A DNA stretch of 61,733 nucleotides, taken from assembly GCA_025454395.1 (NCBI GenBank), contig JALOOM010000028.1, positions 1-61,733 of the forward strand, read 5' to 3'. Source of the stretch: Elainella sp. Prado103. GTDB lineage: Bacteria > Cyanobacteriota > Cyanobacteriia > Elainellales > Elainellaceae. The notes under the pieces are model-generated. The model made no database searches, was not told where the DNA came from, and saw only the letters and a program-made list of their open reading frames with translations. Of the stretch, positions 28,701-36,763 are shown in pieces (positions within the stretch are counted from its first letter, which is position 1; every line of letters starts with the position of its first letter). Position numbers and translations under genes: made by a program.

Positions 28701-29029
28701 CTTCAGTGTTCATTTTATCGCTCAAAGCGGGTGGGGTCGGAATCACCCTGACAAAAGCCAATCATGTATTTCATTTTGATCGCTGGTGGAATCCGGCTGT
28801 GGAAGATCAGGCGACCGATCGGGCGTTTCGGATTGGTCAAACAAAGAATGTATTTGTGCATAAATTCGTGGCCATTGGCACGCTAGAAGAACGAATTGAT
28901 CAGATGATTCAAGATAAAAAGAAGCTGGCAGGATCAATTGTTGGATCGGATGAATCCTGGTTAACCGAACTGGATAACGCCGCATTTAAGAAGCTAATTG
29001 CATTAAACCGTAATGCCATTCTGGAATAG
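25709..29029 (+). CDS. SNF2-family DNA-dependent ATPase
   Basis: 1106-residue Swi2/Snf2 protein, which moves or remodels protein-DNA complexes using ATP. The motor lies in the C-terminal half: Walker A DDMGLGKSAQ near residue 650, TSFTIARKD, DEAQNIKN near 754, LTGTPIENRL, then the second lobe with LLIFTQFTEMG, GGVGITLTKANHVFHFD and ATDRAFRIGQ near 1035. The N-terminal half is the helicase-associated region typical of bacterial SNF2 proteins. Residues about 188-240 form a Thr/Ser/Ala/Lys/Arg-rich unstructured stretch with many basic residues. The SWIM protein follows within 70 bp, so the two are an operon. Confidence 0.9.
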   Translation: MHILHGTWIPAESDQFIQEGNFCLWVETTIAKRRRTPTRLHPRQLEKSALGEFLRGLGIKPSSSTLKLDRAIIPQFFCLPTADDKPLPSLELARYLEEELPEEFSWQYWQVDCFVAALDGDMFTNKTNLIRLLNDLHFAALHNLADVQLGADLLFWYHYTQHFKQVILRDQYIPALRYRSLPQTLQPSSSKAATKSTAQSARKTTPKTATQTLTQTSAHTATRKSTRTQRSKPAQEPTVSPGADCEIYPSWEIISNAYEQAFDRFIEQMPLVCGSGHAIALDTPQLYDRETLLRHFSECCLHQLVVGLPSSAALTKKIANTLLYSCLYPGKPWSGSSHLAQYQQWQTWRDRIAQSQTNLPFYLCFRLHAPEKQTDRWFLEFQVASREDPSTRISLLDFWQLTPAQQKKLRKKLSDQFEQHLLMHLGYAARIYPKLWSGLETDEPIGIQLTVDEAFDFLKELAWVLEESGYKVIIPSWWTPQGWQRAKIRLRASGRKPTTNNKNKSYLSLCTLVDYQYELSIDGEPVSEREWQKLVNSKSALVQFRGEWIELDRDKMQQMLEFWQTHKQEHPELSLLDFMKLTASADEFEVVHDQTLAAMLHKLNDTSQLEELPDLKQFQGELRGYQKRGVAWLHYLESIGFHGCLADDMGLGKSAQVIARLVHEREFAAKQGRKRITPPPTLLIAPTSVVGNWEKEIEKFAPHLRSLIHHGSSRIQDTQQFMEQVSHCDVVITSFTIARKDQELLHTVQWQRLVVDEAQNIKNPKAAQTKAILKLPANHRLALTGTPIENRLLDLWSIFNFLNPGYLGKETQFRQSFEVPIQKNNDTARSTTLKKLVEPFILRRVKTDPTIIQDLPDKVEQKLFCNLTKEQASLYEALVRDVERQLQEVEGIQRKGLILSTLLKLKQICNHPRQFLQDGSDFTPERSHKLDRLVEMVNEVIAENESLLIFTQFTEMGEAIEKYIKSTLHYNTYYLHGGTSRPKREQMIAEFQDPDTEPSVFILSLKAGGVGITLTKANHVFHFDRWWNPAVEDQATDRAFRIGQTKNVFVHKFVAIGTLEERIDQMIQDKKKLAGSIVGSDESWLTELDNAAFKKLIALNRNAILE

Positions 29030-29097
29030 GGATGCGGCCATTCAAGCTCGAGCAAACAATCTCACAACCCGCAGAGCAGATCAGCAAGGAGATCAAA

Positions 29098-29940
29098 ATG
29101 ACAAAAGGCTTTTCTAAAACCTGGTGGGGACAGCAATTTATTGCCGCATTAGAGGAAATCACCGATCCAGGTCGGTTGAGTCGGGGACGTTCCTATGCAC
29201 GGGGCAACAAGGTTAAATCGTTTCAAATTCAAGATGGCGGCGTGATGGCCCAAGTGCGCGGCTCGGTCAATCCCTACTTTGGGGTTTACAAAGAGCCGCT
29301 CTACACGACGGTCGTGAACATGAAACCCATTAGCCCGGCTAAATGGAATGCGGTGATCGCCCACATCGCAACTAAGGCCAGCTTTATCTCGAAACTATTA
29401 TTAAACGAAGTGCCCGACAACATTGAGGAGGCTTTTCAACCCCTGGGAGTTCACCTGTTACCCCATGCTCGATCGGACTTTGAAACCAGTTGCACTTGCC
29501 CAGACTATAGCAATCCTTGCAAACACATTGCCGGAGTCTATTATTTACTTGCCAGTGAACTCGATCGCGATCCCTTCTTACTATTTGAGTTACGCGGCCT
29601 CTCCCGTGAGCGTCTCCGCCAAGAATTAGCCCGATCGCCGCTAGGTATTGCCTTGGCAGCCGAACTATCTGAGCCATCTGCACCTCGATCGGCCAACTCA
29701 TATCACACCGCACCTCGATCGGAGGAGATTGCCCCAGCGGCTGCTCCAATTAGCCTACGAGATTTTTGGCAGGGAGCCAAGCGTTTACCCAAAACGATCG
29801 ATCCACCTCCTTCCATCCAAGTGCCAGCCGTGTTAATTAAAAAGCAGGGAGACTATCCGTCGTTTTGGGATCGGGATCAGTCATTTATTGAGACGATGAC
29901 GGAAATCTACAAACGAGTGCGATCGACCAACAAACTTTAA
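29098..29940 (+). CDS. SWIM zinc-finger protein
   Basis: 280 residues with the SWIM motif CTCPDYSNPCKH (CxCx(n)CxH) near residue 131. SWIM fingers bind DNA or proteins and often accompany SNF2 ATPases. The ATG at 29098 is chosen because AAGGAG lies six bases before it and the family begins with FSKTWWGQQFIAALE; an in-frame ATG at 29032, three bases after the SNF2 stop, has no good ribosome site. The C-terminus has an Ala/Pro/Ser-rich linker and a short conserved-looking block around SLRDFWQGAKRLP. Confidence 0.85.
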   Translation: MTKGFSKTWWGQQFIAALEEITDPGRLSRGRSYARGNKVKSFQIQDGGVMAQVRGSVNPYFGVYKEPLYTTVVNMKPISPAKWNAVIAHIATKASFISKLLLNEVPDNIEEAFQPLGVHLLPHARSDFETSCTCPDYSNPCKHIAGVYYLLASELDRDPFLLFELRGLSRERLRQELARSPLGIALAAELSEPSAPRSANSYHTAPRSEEIAPAAAPISLRDFWQGAKRLPKTIDPPPSIQVPAVLIKKQGDYPSFWDRDQSFIETMTEIYKRVRSTNKL

Positions 29941-30015
29941 GTAAAACAAACCCCATCCGGGATAGGTTGGATCAGAAGCTGGGATCGGTTGGGCTAGAGA
30001 CCAGAACCAAACGGC

Positions 30016-30060
30016 TGTATAAGCCGCATCAACCGTATAAGCCGCATCAACCGCATAGGC
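30016..30060. repeat. 18-bp tandem repeat, 2.5 copies
   Basis: Unit GTATAAGCCGCATCAACC, followed by diverged CGCATAGGCTACATAAAC-like copies up to about 30095. Confidence 0.8.
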
Positions 30061-30409
30061 TACATAAACGGACTGCATAGGCTGCAAAACCGCATAAAAA
30101 GAGCAGCCCCACCTGATGAACCCAAAGGTTAAATCGATGAGGCTGGAGACGCAGTTAGGAGGTATCTTGTGCATTAGATTAACTGGATAAATTGAAAATT
30201 TGGCTGCTTTTAATAAGTTCTTAAGCTATGGGGATGGCAAAACAGAAATGAGACCTGTTTTTTGATATTTTTGTGTTGTTTCTTACAAAAACTTCAACTT
30301 TATATAATCGCCTTCTAGAAAAAACACCCTCTAGAACCCTGCCTTTCATGCCCTCCTGCCTTATGGATCGCATGGATCGCTCTGAGGTTATTTCATTGCC
30401 CTTGAGGAA

Positions 30410-30450
30410 TCAGGGGGCTCACGGCAATCAGACTCACGGCAATCAGGCGA
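30410..30450. repeat. 15-bp direct repeat, about 2.5 copies
   Basis: Copies of CACGGCAATCAG separated so that the period is 15; directly before the 16-bp array. Confidence 0.6.
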
Positions 30451-30458
30451 GATCAGGC

Positions 30459-30555
30459 TACTGATCAACCCTGGATCCGATCAATCCTGGATCTGATCAA
30501 TCCTGGATCTGATCAATACTGGATCCGATCAATCCTGGATCTGATCAATACTGGA
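30459..30555. repeat. 16-bp tandem repeat, about 6 copies
   Basis: Unit CTGGATCTGATCAATC with alternating variants (CTGGATCC, GATCAATA). The variants alternate rather than cluster, suggesting that longer two-unit blocks were copied. Confidence 0.92.
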
Positions 30556-30612
30556 AGAAGTGTAATTCATGTTTTGGCTGAAATTTGTTGGATGAAATCG
30601 TGGGATTCAGGT

Positions 30613-31149
30613 ATGGCGAAAACAGAGGTATGGTCGTTGCAGCAGGGGCGCTCGCGCTGGAAGCATCTCCTCCAGCGGCAGGTGATCGCAGATGTCCTTT
30701 TAGGAGCACTTTTGATCGGGCCAGTGATGGCTCCATTTTTAGCAGCGATCGGCTGGTTTCCCATGGGATTTATCGCCCAGATTATTTACTGGATGGGTGA
30801 TCATGTTTGTCCCCAGCCAGAGATGGGACTGATGCTGATGCCACCCCACCTGATGTCGGTTTGTATGCGTTGCTACGGCGTACTGCTGGCCGTGTTATTC
30901 ACCAGATTGCTCTACCAGTTCGATCGCGGGGCAGGTTTCTATTGGTTACATCAATATCGATTTATAGGAGCAACGATCGCGTCTATTCTCACCTTTGCCT
31001 ATCCCATTGAGATGATCATCGAGCTGTTGGGCGGGTGGAGCTACAACAATTACATCGTCACGTTTTTTGGAGCATTGACGGGCTTAGGGATGGGTCTATT
31101 TTTAGTGCCGGTGCTGTATCGTCGTCCTGTGAAATCCCATGCAGCCTGA
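30613..31149 (+). CDS. DUF2085 membrane protein
   Basis: About 178 residues from ATG 30613; the frame is open to a TTG at 30574 and an ATG at 30592. Four hydrophobic segments. The DUF2085 hallmark is present: HVCPQPEMGLMLMPPH and a following VCMRCYG, where His, Cys and CxxC residues could bind a metal. Function of the family is unknown. It overlaps the next gene by 11 bases, so the two are coupled. Confidence 0.75.
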   Translation: MAKTEVWSLQQGRSRWKHLLQRQVIADVLLGALLIGPVMAPFLAAIGWFPMGFIAQIIYWMGDHVCPQPEMGLMLMPPHLMSVCMRCYGVLLAVLFTRLLYQFDRGAGFYWLHQYRFIGATIASILTFAYPIEMIIELLGGWSYNNYIVTFFGALTGLGMGLFLVPVLYRRPVKSHAA

Positions 31150-32242
31150 TGCCGCCCATTGGTTAGGACTGCTGCAAAACCAGGTGAGTGACCATTTAGG
31201 CTGGTTACTCCGCTTCCCCAACCATGAGGATGGTGGATCGCTGTTGCCGATGGTTTGGGATGAGTCAGAACAGGGAGTTTTAAGCCCGATCGCCCTGCTA
31301 AAATCGCCAGGATGGCTGAGGATGCTCCCCCCTGAGCAAACCTGCGATCGAATGCTGGAATCACTGCTGGAATCTTGGCTGAAGCCAGAACAGGTCGGGG
31401 CGGTGAATGGGGCTGAGTGGTTAGTACCAGAGGTTGATCGAGCGGGGATTTTGCTGGATCGCACTCAGCAGATGGCACGGAAACAGCAATATGTCGCCCT
31501 GCTAGACGGGTTATGTTCTCAACTGGAGACGGGGCAAACTTGGCAATTGTCCTATGATGCGGAGTATGAGTTGCAGTTGCTGATTGGTCGCTTACCCGAT
31601 CCAGCTTCTCCCCAGTGGGTTGGAATTGCTCCACGGGTTCCCGTAGCCACACCCGATCGAGATCCCCCCATTCGATGGATCGCAACTGATCGCTCCAATA
31701 CTGATCACTCGAACAATACTGATCGCTCCAATACTGATCGCTCCAATACAGAACAAAACGCTGATCCAGCCAACCCAACTGAATCGATCGATCGAGCCGG
31801 ACAAGGATCGTTCACTCAACCTGAAGCTCAACCTGAAGCTCAACCTGAAGCTCAACCTGAACTACAAACCTATCTCCAACAGGCGATCGAACAATTAGGT
31901 GAGGTGCAGATCTATGGTTACTATGGCGGTGGCTATGGGCAACTCCATCGCTATAGCTTAGTGCAGGCAATGGCCGCTAGTCCAGAAAGTGCGATCGAGC
32001 AACTGTTACTCCAAGCAGGATTCCTGACCATAGGGCAGTTCAGTGGGTTTGCAACAGAACATCTGGCGGCAAACGAATTGAAGCAAGTCGAAGCATTGCA
32101 GGCTGAGTTGGAAAAATTATCGGAGCTCAGGCTGTATCAATTCCACTTTTGGAATCAAGAACAGGTCTATGTGCTGGGACGGCTGAATGCCACGATCTGG
32201 GGTGGTATCGCGTTGAGCAGTCGTTTTACCTATAATCCTTAA
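31139..32242 (+). CDS. Unknown protein with two in-frame repeat insertions
   Basis: 367-residue soluble protein with no recognised family. The N-terminal part (to about 175) is rich in Leu/Trp and acidic residues; the C-terminal part (from about 240) contains a Gly/Tyr turn IYGYYGGGYGQ and a helical end. They are separated by a low-complexity spacer made of two arrays: repeated DRSNT (15-bp units) and repeated QPEA (12-bp units). The start ATG lies inside the end of the DUF2085 gene, so the two proteins probably act together. Confidence 0.75.
   Translation: MQPDAAHWLGLLQNQVSDHLGWLLRFPNHEDGGSLLPMVWDESEQGVLSPIALLKSPGWLRMLPPEQTCDRMLESLLESWLKPEQVGAVNGAEWLVPEVDRAGILLDRTQQMARKQQYVALLDGLCSQLETGQTWQLSYDAEYELQLLIGRLPDPASPQWVGIAPRVPVATPDRDPPIRWIATDRSNTDHSNNTDRSNTDRSNTEQNADPANPTESIDRAGQGSFTQPEAQPEAQPEAQPELQTYLQQAIEQLGEVQIYGYYGGGYGQLHRYSLVQAMAASPESAIEQLLLQAGFLTIGQFSGFATEHLAANELKQVEALQAELEKLSELRLYQFHFWNQEQVYVLGRLNATIWGGIALSSRFTYNP
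31688..31750. repeat. 15-bp in-frame repeat (DRSNT), 4 copies
   Basis: Unit GATCGCTCCAATACT; the second copy is 18 bp long, still frame-neutral. Confidence 0.9.
31817..31864. repeat. 12-bp in-frame repeat (QPEA), 4 copies
   Basis: Unit CAACCTGAAGCT, three perfect copies and one changed copy. Confidence 0.92.
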
Positions 32243-32400
32243 CGAATTTAAACTGCTGGACACTGCGATCTCAGTCCCATGCAGGGGTGGAACTCATCCT
32301 AATCGAACCCATAGCAGAATCAAATTACTAGGATCGACAATCTGACCTCCTGAACGGGTTATCTTTAGGATACTGGGTTAAGACGCAGGAGGTTGTGGGC

Positions 32401-34188
32401 ATGTCAGAACAAAAGCTGCGAGATGTGCAGGTAGCACCACTGGGGATGGAAACGCTGGTTTTGCGATCGAGAAGTTGGACGCGCCTGCGGTTTGAGGTGG
32501 AGTATGCCCGCCAGAAAGGGACAACCGCTAATTCTTACTTGATCCAGGCTCCCCAAGTTGCGCTCATCGATCCACCAGGCGAGTCTTTCACAGATATTTT
32601 CTTGGAAGAGCTGCAACAACACCAATATTATCAACGAATTGACTATATTATTCTCAGTCACGTTAACCCCAATCGGATCAGTACATTGCGGCAGCTATTA
32701 TCTCTAGCATCCTATGCTACGGTAATTTGCTCTAAACCAGCCGCCAATACCTTACGATCGGCCCTGTCGAATCAGGCTCCCGATCCCCGCCAAGCTCAGG
32801 AGGAAGAAGCACTGAATTTCGGCATACAATATGATGCCAATGTCTCTTTTAAGCTGCATATTGTCCGCGATGAAGAAACCCTGGATCTGGGGAATGGCCA
32901 CTGTTTGCAATTTCGCTTTGTCCCCACGCCTCGCCATCCAGATGCGCTATGCACTTTTGATCCGGCAACCGGCATTCTCTATACCGACAAGCTGTTTGGC
33001 ACCCATGTCTGTGCAGACGATTTAACCGATGCTCACTGGCGCGCACTCAGCGACGATCGGCGTTATTATTTCGACTGCCTTCATGCGGCCCAAGCGCCTC
33101 AAGTAGAAGCAGCGATGGACAAGCTAGCAACTTTTCCAGCCAAAATCTATGCTCCCGGTCATGGCCCGATCGTGAAGCATAGCCTGAGCCGGTTGACCTT
33201 AGACTATCGCGACTGGTGCCAACAACAACAAAACAAAGAGCTGAATGTGGCTTTACTCTATACTTCAGCCTATGGTAATACCGGCTTATTGGCTCAGGCG
33301 ATCACCCAAGGCATCACCCAGGCAGGGGTATCGGTTCGCGCCATTAACTGTGAGTTCAGCTCGCCATCTGAGATCACGCAAGTGGTTGAAGCTTCTGATG
33401 GGTTTATTATTGGCTCTCCTACCTTGGCCGGCCATGCGCCTGTCCAAATTCAAACTGCCCTGGGGATCGTCCTTTCCACCGCCACCAAATCTAAGTTGGC
33501 CGGTGTGTTTGGTTCTTTTGGTTGGAGCGGTGAGGCCGTTGATCTGCTAGCAACTAAGTTGGAGGATGCAGGTTATCGCTTCGGGTTTGAGCCCATTCGG
33601 GTCAAGTTCAAGCCAACGGAGGAGGTTCTGCAACAGTGTGAAAGTGCCGGAGCCGAGTTTGCCCAAACCTTGCGCAAGCTGAAAAAAGTCTGGACTCCCC
33701 GCCAGCAGGTTGCCGATGCCCAAAGCGATCGAACCGCCCAAGCCGTCGGTCGGATCACAGGATCGCTCTGTGTGATTACCACCTGTCAAAACAATCAGCA
33801 TCAGGCGATCCTCACTTCCTGGGTCTCTCAGGCGACCTTCAACCCACCGGGGATCACGCTCGCGGTCAGTAAGGAACAATCCAATGCCCTGGCAGATGTC
33901 GGTAGCCCATTCGTGTTAAATGTTCTCAAAGAGGGGCGAAACGTGCGGCGGGCCTTCATGCGATCCCTCCTGCCAGGTGAGGATCGGTTTGCAGAGGTGG
34001 CAACCCATCCGGCTAGCAATGGCTGTCTGGTCATCGAAGACGGGCTAGCCTTCCTGGAATGCAAGGTAGAAAATCGCATGGAATGCGGCGATCACTGGCT
34101 TATCTATGCGGCCGTAGATAACGGCAAAGTGCTGGAAGCAACCGGAGTAACAGCGGTTCAACATCGTAAATCAGCTTCTCATTTCTAG
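32401..34188 (+). CDS. flv1: Flv1-type diflavin flavoprotein
   Basis: 595 residues in three domains: metallo-beta-lactamase-like (about 1-260), flavodoxin-like with SAYGNTGLLAQAI (about 275-425) and flavin reductase with SWVSQATFNPPGITLAV (about 445-595). With Flv3, Flv1 reduces O2 to water after PSI and protects against fluctuating light. The diiron ligand motif HxExDH is replaced by HVNPNR, as in Flv1-type proteins, so this subunit likely lacks a normal iron centre. ATG 32401 is chosen: AGGAGG lies eight bases upstream, while a GTG at 32395 is too close to it. No flv3 is adjacent. Confidence 0.88.
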   Translation: MSEQKLRDVQVAPLGMETLVLRSRSWTRLRFEVEYARQKGTTANSYLIQAPQVALIDPPGESFTDIFLEELQQHQYYQRIDYIILSHVNPNRISTLRQLLSLASYATVICSKPAANTLRSALSNQAPDPRQAQEEEALNFGIQYDANVSFKLHIVRDEETLDLGNGHCLQFRFVPTPRHPDALCTFDPATGILYTDKLFGTHVCADDLTDAHWRALSDDRRYYFDCLHAAQAPQVEAAMDKLATFPAKIYAPGHGPIVKHSLSRLTLDYRDWCQQQQNKELNVALLYTSAYGNTGLLAQAITQGITQAGVSVRAINCEFSSPSEITQVVEASDGFIIGSPTLAGHAPVQIQTALGIVLSTATKSKLAGVFGSFGWSGEAVDLLATKLEDAGYRFGFEPIRVKFKPTEEVLQQCESAGAEFAQTLRKLKKVWTPRQQVADAQSDRTAQAVGRITGSLCVITTCQNNQHQAILTSWVSQATFNPPGITLAVSKEQSNALADVGSPFVLNVLKEGRNVRRAFMRSLLPGEDRFAEVATHPASNGCLVIEDGLAFLECKVENRMECGDHWLIYAAVDNGKVLEATGVTAVQHRKSASHF

Positions 34189-34565
34189 CTGAGATCGGCA
34201 ACGATGCAGTCTATACGCTTGCAGCAGGATGCTTGCAGCAGGGGCGATCGGGCAGAGGTTCCCCACGCTTGATGCCCTCCGTTGTTCGGCGCACAATTGC
34301 TCCGAGCAGAAGCGTCATGGGATCGGTCAAGGACTGAAGCCACTGAATTTCCTAATTTCCGACTGAATTTCCTCAAGTTATTTTGGCATTTCGTTAGGAA
34401 GGTTTTATATTCTAAATAGTTCCAGATAGAATTGTTAGATTCAGAAAGAATTCGGAATCCTTGTTTATAATTTTTAGGGGAATCTTTTAGAAAGCTTTCT
34501 AGACTCACCTAGTTTCTGACCAGTTCCTCACTCATCGTAGTGACTATTCATTTACCTTAATAGTG
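34189..34565. promoter_or_regulatory. Upstream region of rpaA
   Basis: 377 bp, AT-rich from 34330 on, no gene. Contains a direct repeat of ACTGAATTTCCT (period 20) near 34335-34375 and the palindrome listed next. Confidence 0.5.
34488..34501. promoter_or_regulatory. 14-bp perfect palindrome upstream of rpaA
   Basis: TAGAAAGCTTTCTA, 64 bases before the rpaA start. A candidate operator for rpaA; the binding factor is unknown. Confidence 0.45.
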
Positions 34566-35309
34566 ATGCCTCGTATTCTTGTCATTGACGACGACCCCGC
34601 AATCTCGGAGTTAGTTGCTGTAAATCTAGAAATGGCTGGTTACGATGTGAGCCAGGCCGCAGATGGCATCAAGGGTCAAGCTTTGGCACTCCAGCTTCTG
34701 CCTGACTTGATCATGCTGGATCTGATGTTGCCCAAGGTGGATGGCTTCACCGTTTGTCAGCGCCTACGACGAGATGAACGCACAGCCGATATCCCGGTGT
34801 TGATGCTTACTGCCCTTGGTCAAACCCAAGACAAAGTAGAGGGCTTCAATGCAGGTGCCGACGATTATCTGACGAAGCCGTTTGAGATCGAAGAAATGCT
34901 AGCCCGGGTGAGAGCTTTACTGCGACGCACCGATCGGATTCCTCAAGCGGCCAAACATACGGAAATTCTCAATTATGGCCCGCTCACCTTGGTACCAGAA
35001 CGGTTAGAAGCGATTTGGTTTGATCAAACCGTCAAGTTGACCCACTTGGAGTTTGAACTGCTGCACTGCTTGCTTCAGCGTCATGGACAAACAGTTTCGC
35101 CTAGCGAAATCCTCAAAGAGGTCTGGGGCTATGATCCCAATGATGACATTGAAACCATCCGGGTGCATGTTCGCCACCTCAGAACCAAGTTGGAACCCGA
35201 TCCCCGCCATCCTCGCTACATCAAAACAGTCTATGGGGCGGGTTACTGTTTAGAGTTACCGGCTACAAAAAATGCGGGCAATGAGGAGCCTTCTCCAACA
35301 GTGGCTTAA
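34566..35309 (+). CDS. rpaA: Response regulator RpaA
   Basis: OmpR-type regulator, 247 residues from ATG 34566 (a GTG directly before it is also possible). In other cyanobacteria RpaA is the output of the KaiABC clock through the kinase SasA and also affects phycobilisome association. The receiver has DDD at 8-10, the phosphorylated Asp at 52 in [12 protein letters not shown], and the winged helix ends [16 protein letters not shown]. The stretch [17 protein letters not shown] and [17 protein letters not shown] matches RpaA closely. Follows flv1 on the same strand but with a long own upstream region. Confidence 0.93.
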   Translation: MPRILVIDDDPAISELVAVNLEMAGYDVSQAADGIKGQALALQLLPDLIMLDLMLPKVDGFTVCQRLRRDERTADIPVLMLTALGQTQDKVEGFNAGADDYLTKPFEIEEMLARVRALLRRTDRIPQAAKHTEILNYGPLTLVPERLEAIWFDQTVKLTHLEFELLHCLLQRHGQTVSPSEILKEVWGYDPNDDIETIRVHVRHLRTKLEPDPRHPRYIKTVYGAGYCLELPATKNAGNEEPSPTVA

Positions 35310-35404
35310 CCCAACCCCGGATTCCTGAGCGAATTTCTACACTGGGATGCAGCATCCCACTCCCAGCAAGTCGATTCGAGAGCATGAGCCGATTGGTTCT
35401 GATC

Positions 35405-35564
35405 GATCGGGATGCACTGTGATCGGGATGTACTGTGATCGGGATGTACTGTGATCGGGATGTACTGCGATCGGGATGTACTGCGATCGGGATGCACTGT
35501 GATCGGGATGTACTGCGATCGGGATGCACTGTGATCGGGATGCACGGCGATCGGGATGCACGGC
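35405..35564. repeat. 16-bp tandem repeat, 10 copies
   Basis: Unit GATCGGGATGTACTGT with variants at three positions (C/T at 11, T/G at 14, T/C at 16). All ten copies are exactly 16 bp. Not a multiple of three and not coding. Lies just after rpaA, 3' to the ABC ATPase gene on the other strand. Confidence 0.96.
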
Positions 35565-35612
35565 TTAAGATGGCAACCCACCCTTCCACCCAGCCTGAAA
35601 CCCGTCTCAGGA

Positions 35613-35650
35613 CAATCAATTCAAGCAATCAATTCAAGCAATCAATTCAG
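35613..35650. repeat. 13-bp tandem repeat, 3 copies
   Basis: Unit CAATCAATTCAAG. Ends on the stop region of the ABC ATPase gene (stop at 35647). Confidence 0.88.
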
Positions 35651-36714
35651 AACAATCGATCGCCCGTTTGCGGATCAAACCAATGTAGGGATTCAGAGGG
35701 CAACATGAGACTGATCTGCCGATCGGCCCAAGACTGATCGGGAGAAAGCAAGGCTCGCAGCCAGTAGGGTGTGTTTTCAATCTGAATGCTGAGCAGATCA
35801 CTCATGCCGAGATTCTCCACCAGCATGACTTGCCCTTGCAACGCTAAAGCCAGGGTTTCGCCTGGCCGTGCTAACCGCAGGTGTTCCGGACGGATCCCCA
35901 ACACCACCTCAGGTAAGCGAATTGGCTGAGGCAGTGGCACTTTATAGCGACCTAGCAGAGCATATTCTCCCTGACAGGGCAAGCTGAGTAAGTTCATCTG
36001 CGGGCTGCCAATGAAGCTGGCGACAAATCGGTTCGCTGGGCGAGTATAGATGCGTTTGGGGGAGTCAAGCTGCTGCAATAGCCCTTCATTCAGCACAGCC
36101 ACGCGCGTTGAGAGGGTCATGGCTTCGGTTTGGTCATGGGTTACATAGACGATCGGGGTGGGTTGATCGGCAAAAATTTGCTTCAGTTCTGCCCGCACCT
36201 GCTCCCGCAGCAAGGCATCTAAATTACTCAGGGGTTCATCCAACAAAAATACATCCGGGCGGCGCACCAGAGCCCGCGCCAAAGCTACCCGCTGCCGTTG
36301 CCCCCCCGACAATTGCCCTGGTTTGCGCTGCATCAAGCCATCCAGTCCTAAAAACTGGCTCACCTCATCGATCCGGTGATGAATTTCCGTCGCTGGCATT
36401 CGTTTCAGCCGCAGCCCTGAGGCCATGTTGTCATACACACTCATGTGGGGATATAAAGCATAACTCTGAAACACCATGGCGATGTTGCGATCCCCCGGAG
36501 GCTGCTGCGTGACATCCCGATCCCCGATCCAAATTTCGCCTTGGGTGGGCTGTTCCAGTCCGGCAATCAGCCGCAATGTCGTCGATTTACCACAACCTGA
36601 TGGTCCCAACAGGGTCAAAAACTCCCCATCCTCCACCTCCAGACTCAAATCTTTCAGTGGCACCACCTGCGGCGCAAAGGTTTTGTTCAAATTGCGTAAG
36701 CTCAGTTTAGCCAT
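35647..36714 (-). CDS. Sugar ABC importer, ATPase (MalK/UgpC type)
   Basis: About 355 residues. Walker A GPSGCGKST, signature LSGGQRQRVALARAL, Walker B VFLLDEP, switch His in VYVTHDQTEAM, and a C-terminal TOBE-type regulatory domain (VVLGIRPEHLRLA). ATG 36714 is chosen with GGAGG seven bases upstream. Last gene of a four-gene operon that includes its own solute-binding protein and two permeases. The substrate is probably a sugar or osmolyte such as a disaccharide or glucosylglycerol; it cannot be fixed. Confidence 0.9.
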   Translation of the reverse strand: MAKLSLRNLNKTFAPQVVPLKDLSLEVEDGEFLTLLGPSGCGKSTTLRLIAGLEQPTQGEIWIGDRDVTQQPPGDRNIAMVFQSYALYPHMSVYDNMASGLRLKRMPATEIHHRIDEVSQFLGLDGLMQRKPGQLSGGQRQRVALARALVRRPDVFLLDEPLSNLDALLREQVRAELKQIFADQPTPIVYVTHDQTEAMTLSTRVAVLNEGLLQQLDSPKRIYTRPANRFVASFIGSPQMNLLSLPCQGEYALLGRYKVPLPQPIRLPEVVLGIRPEHLRLARPGETLALALQGQVMLVENLGMSDLLSIQIENTPYWLRALLSPDQSWADRQISLMLPSESLHWFDPQTGDRLF

Positions 36715-36763
36715 TGCAGTGCCTCCGCCAGCCAACCCTGCTGCTCGATCGATATTTTCCAGC

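Larger units (their letters stand above)
29941..30612. other. 670-bp intergenic region with three repeat arrays
   Basis: No credible gene. Holds 18-, 15- and 16-bp repeats (listed) and an AT-rich stretch at 30180-30320 with runs of T. Confidence 0.5.

Noticed and set aside
31050-31778. 242-codon minus-strand frame opposite the unknown protein
   Set aside because: Antisense of coupled genes with better coding signals; its N-terminus is repeat translation (YWSDQ).
35263-35628. Several open frames across the 16-bp array after rpaA
   Set aside because: A product of the stop-free repeat unit; no start signal and no sequence outside the repeat.
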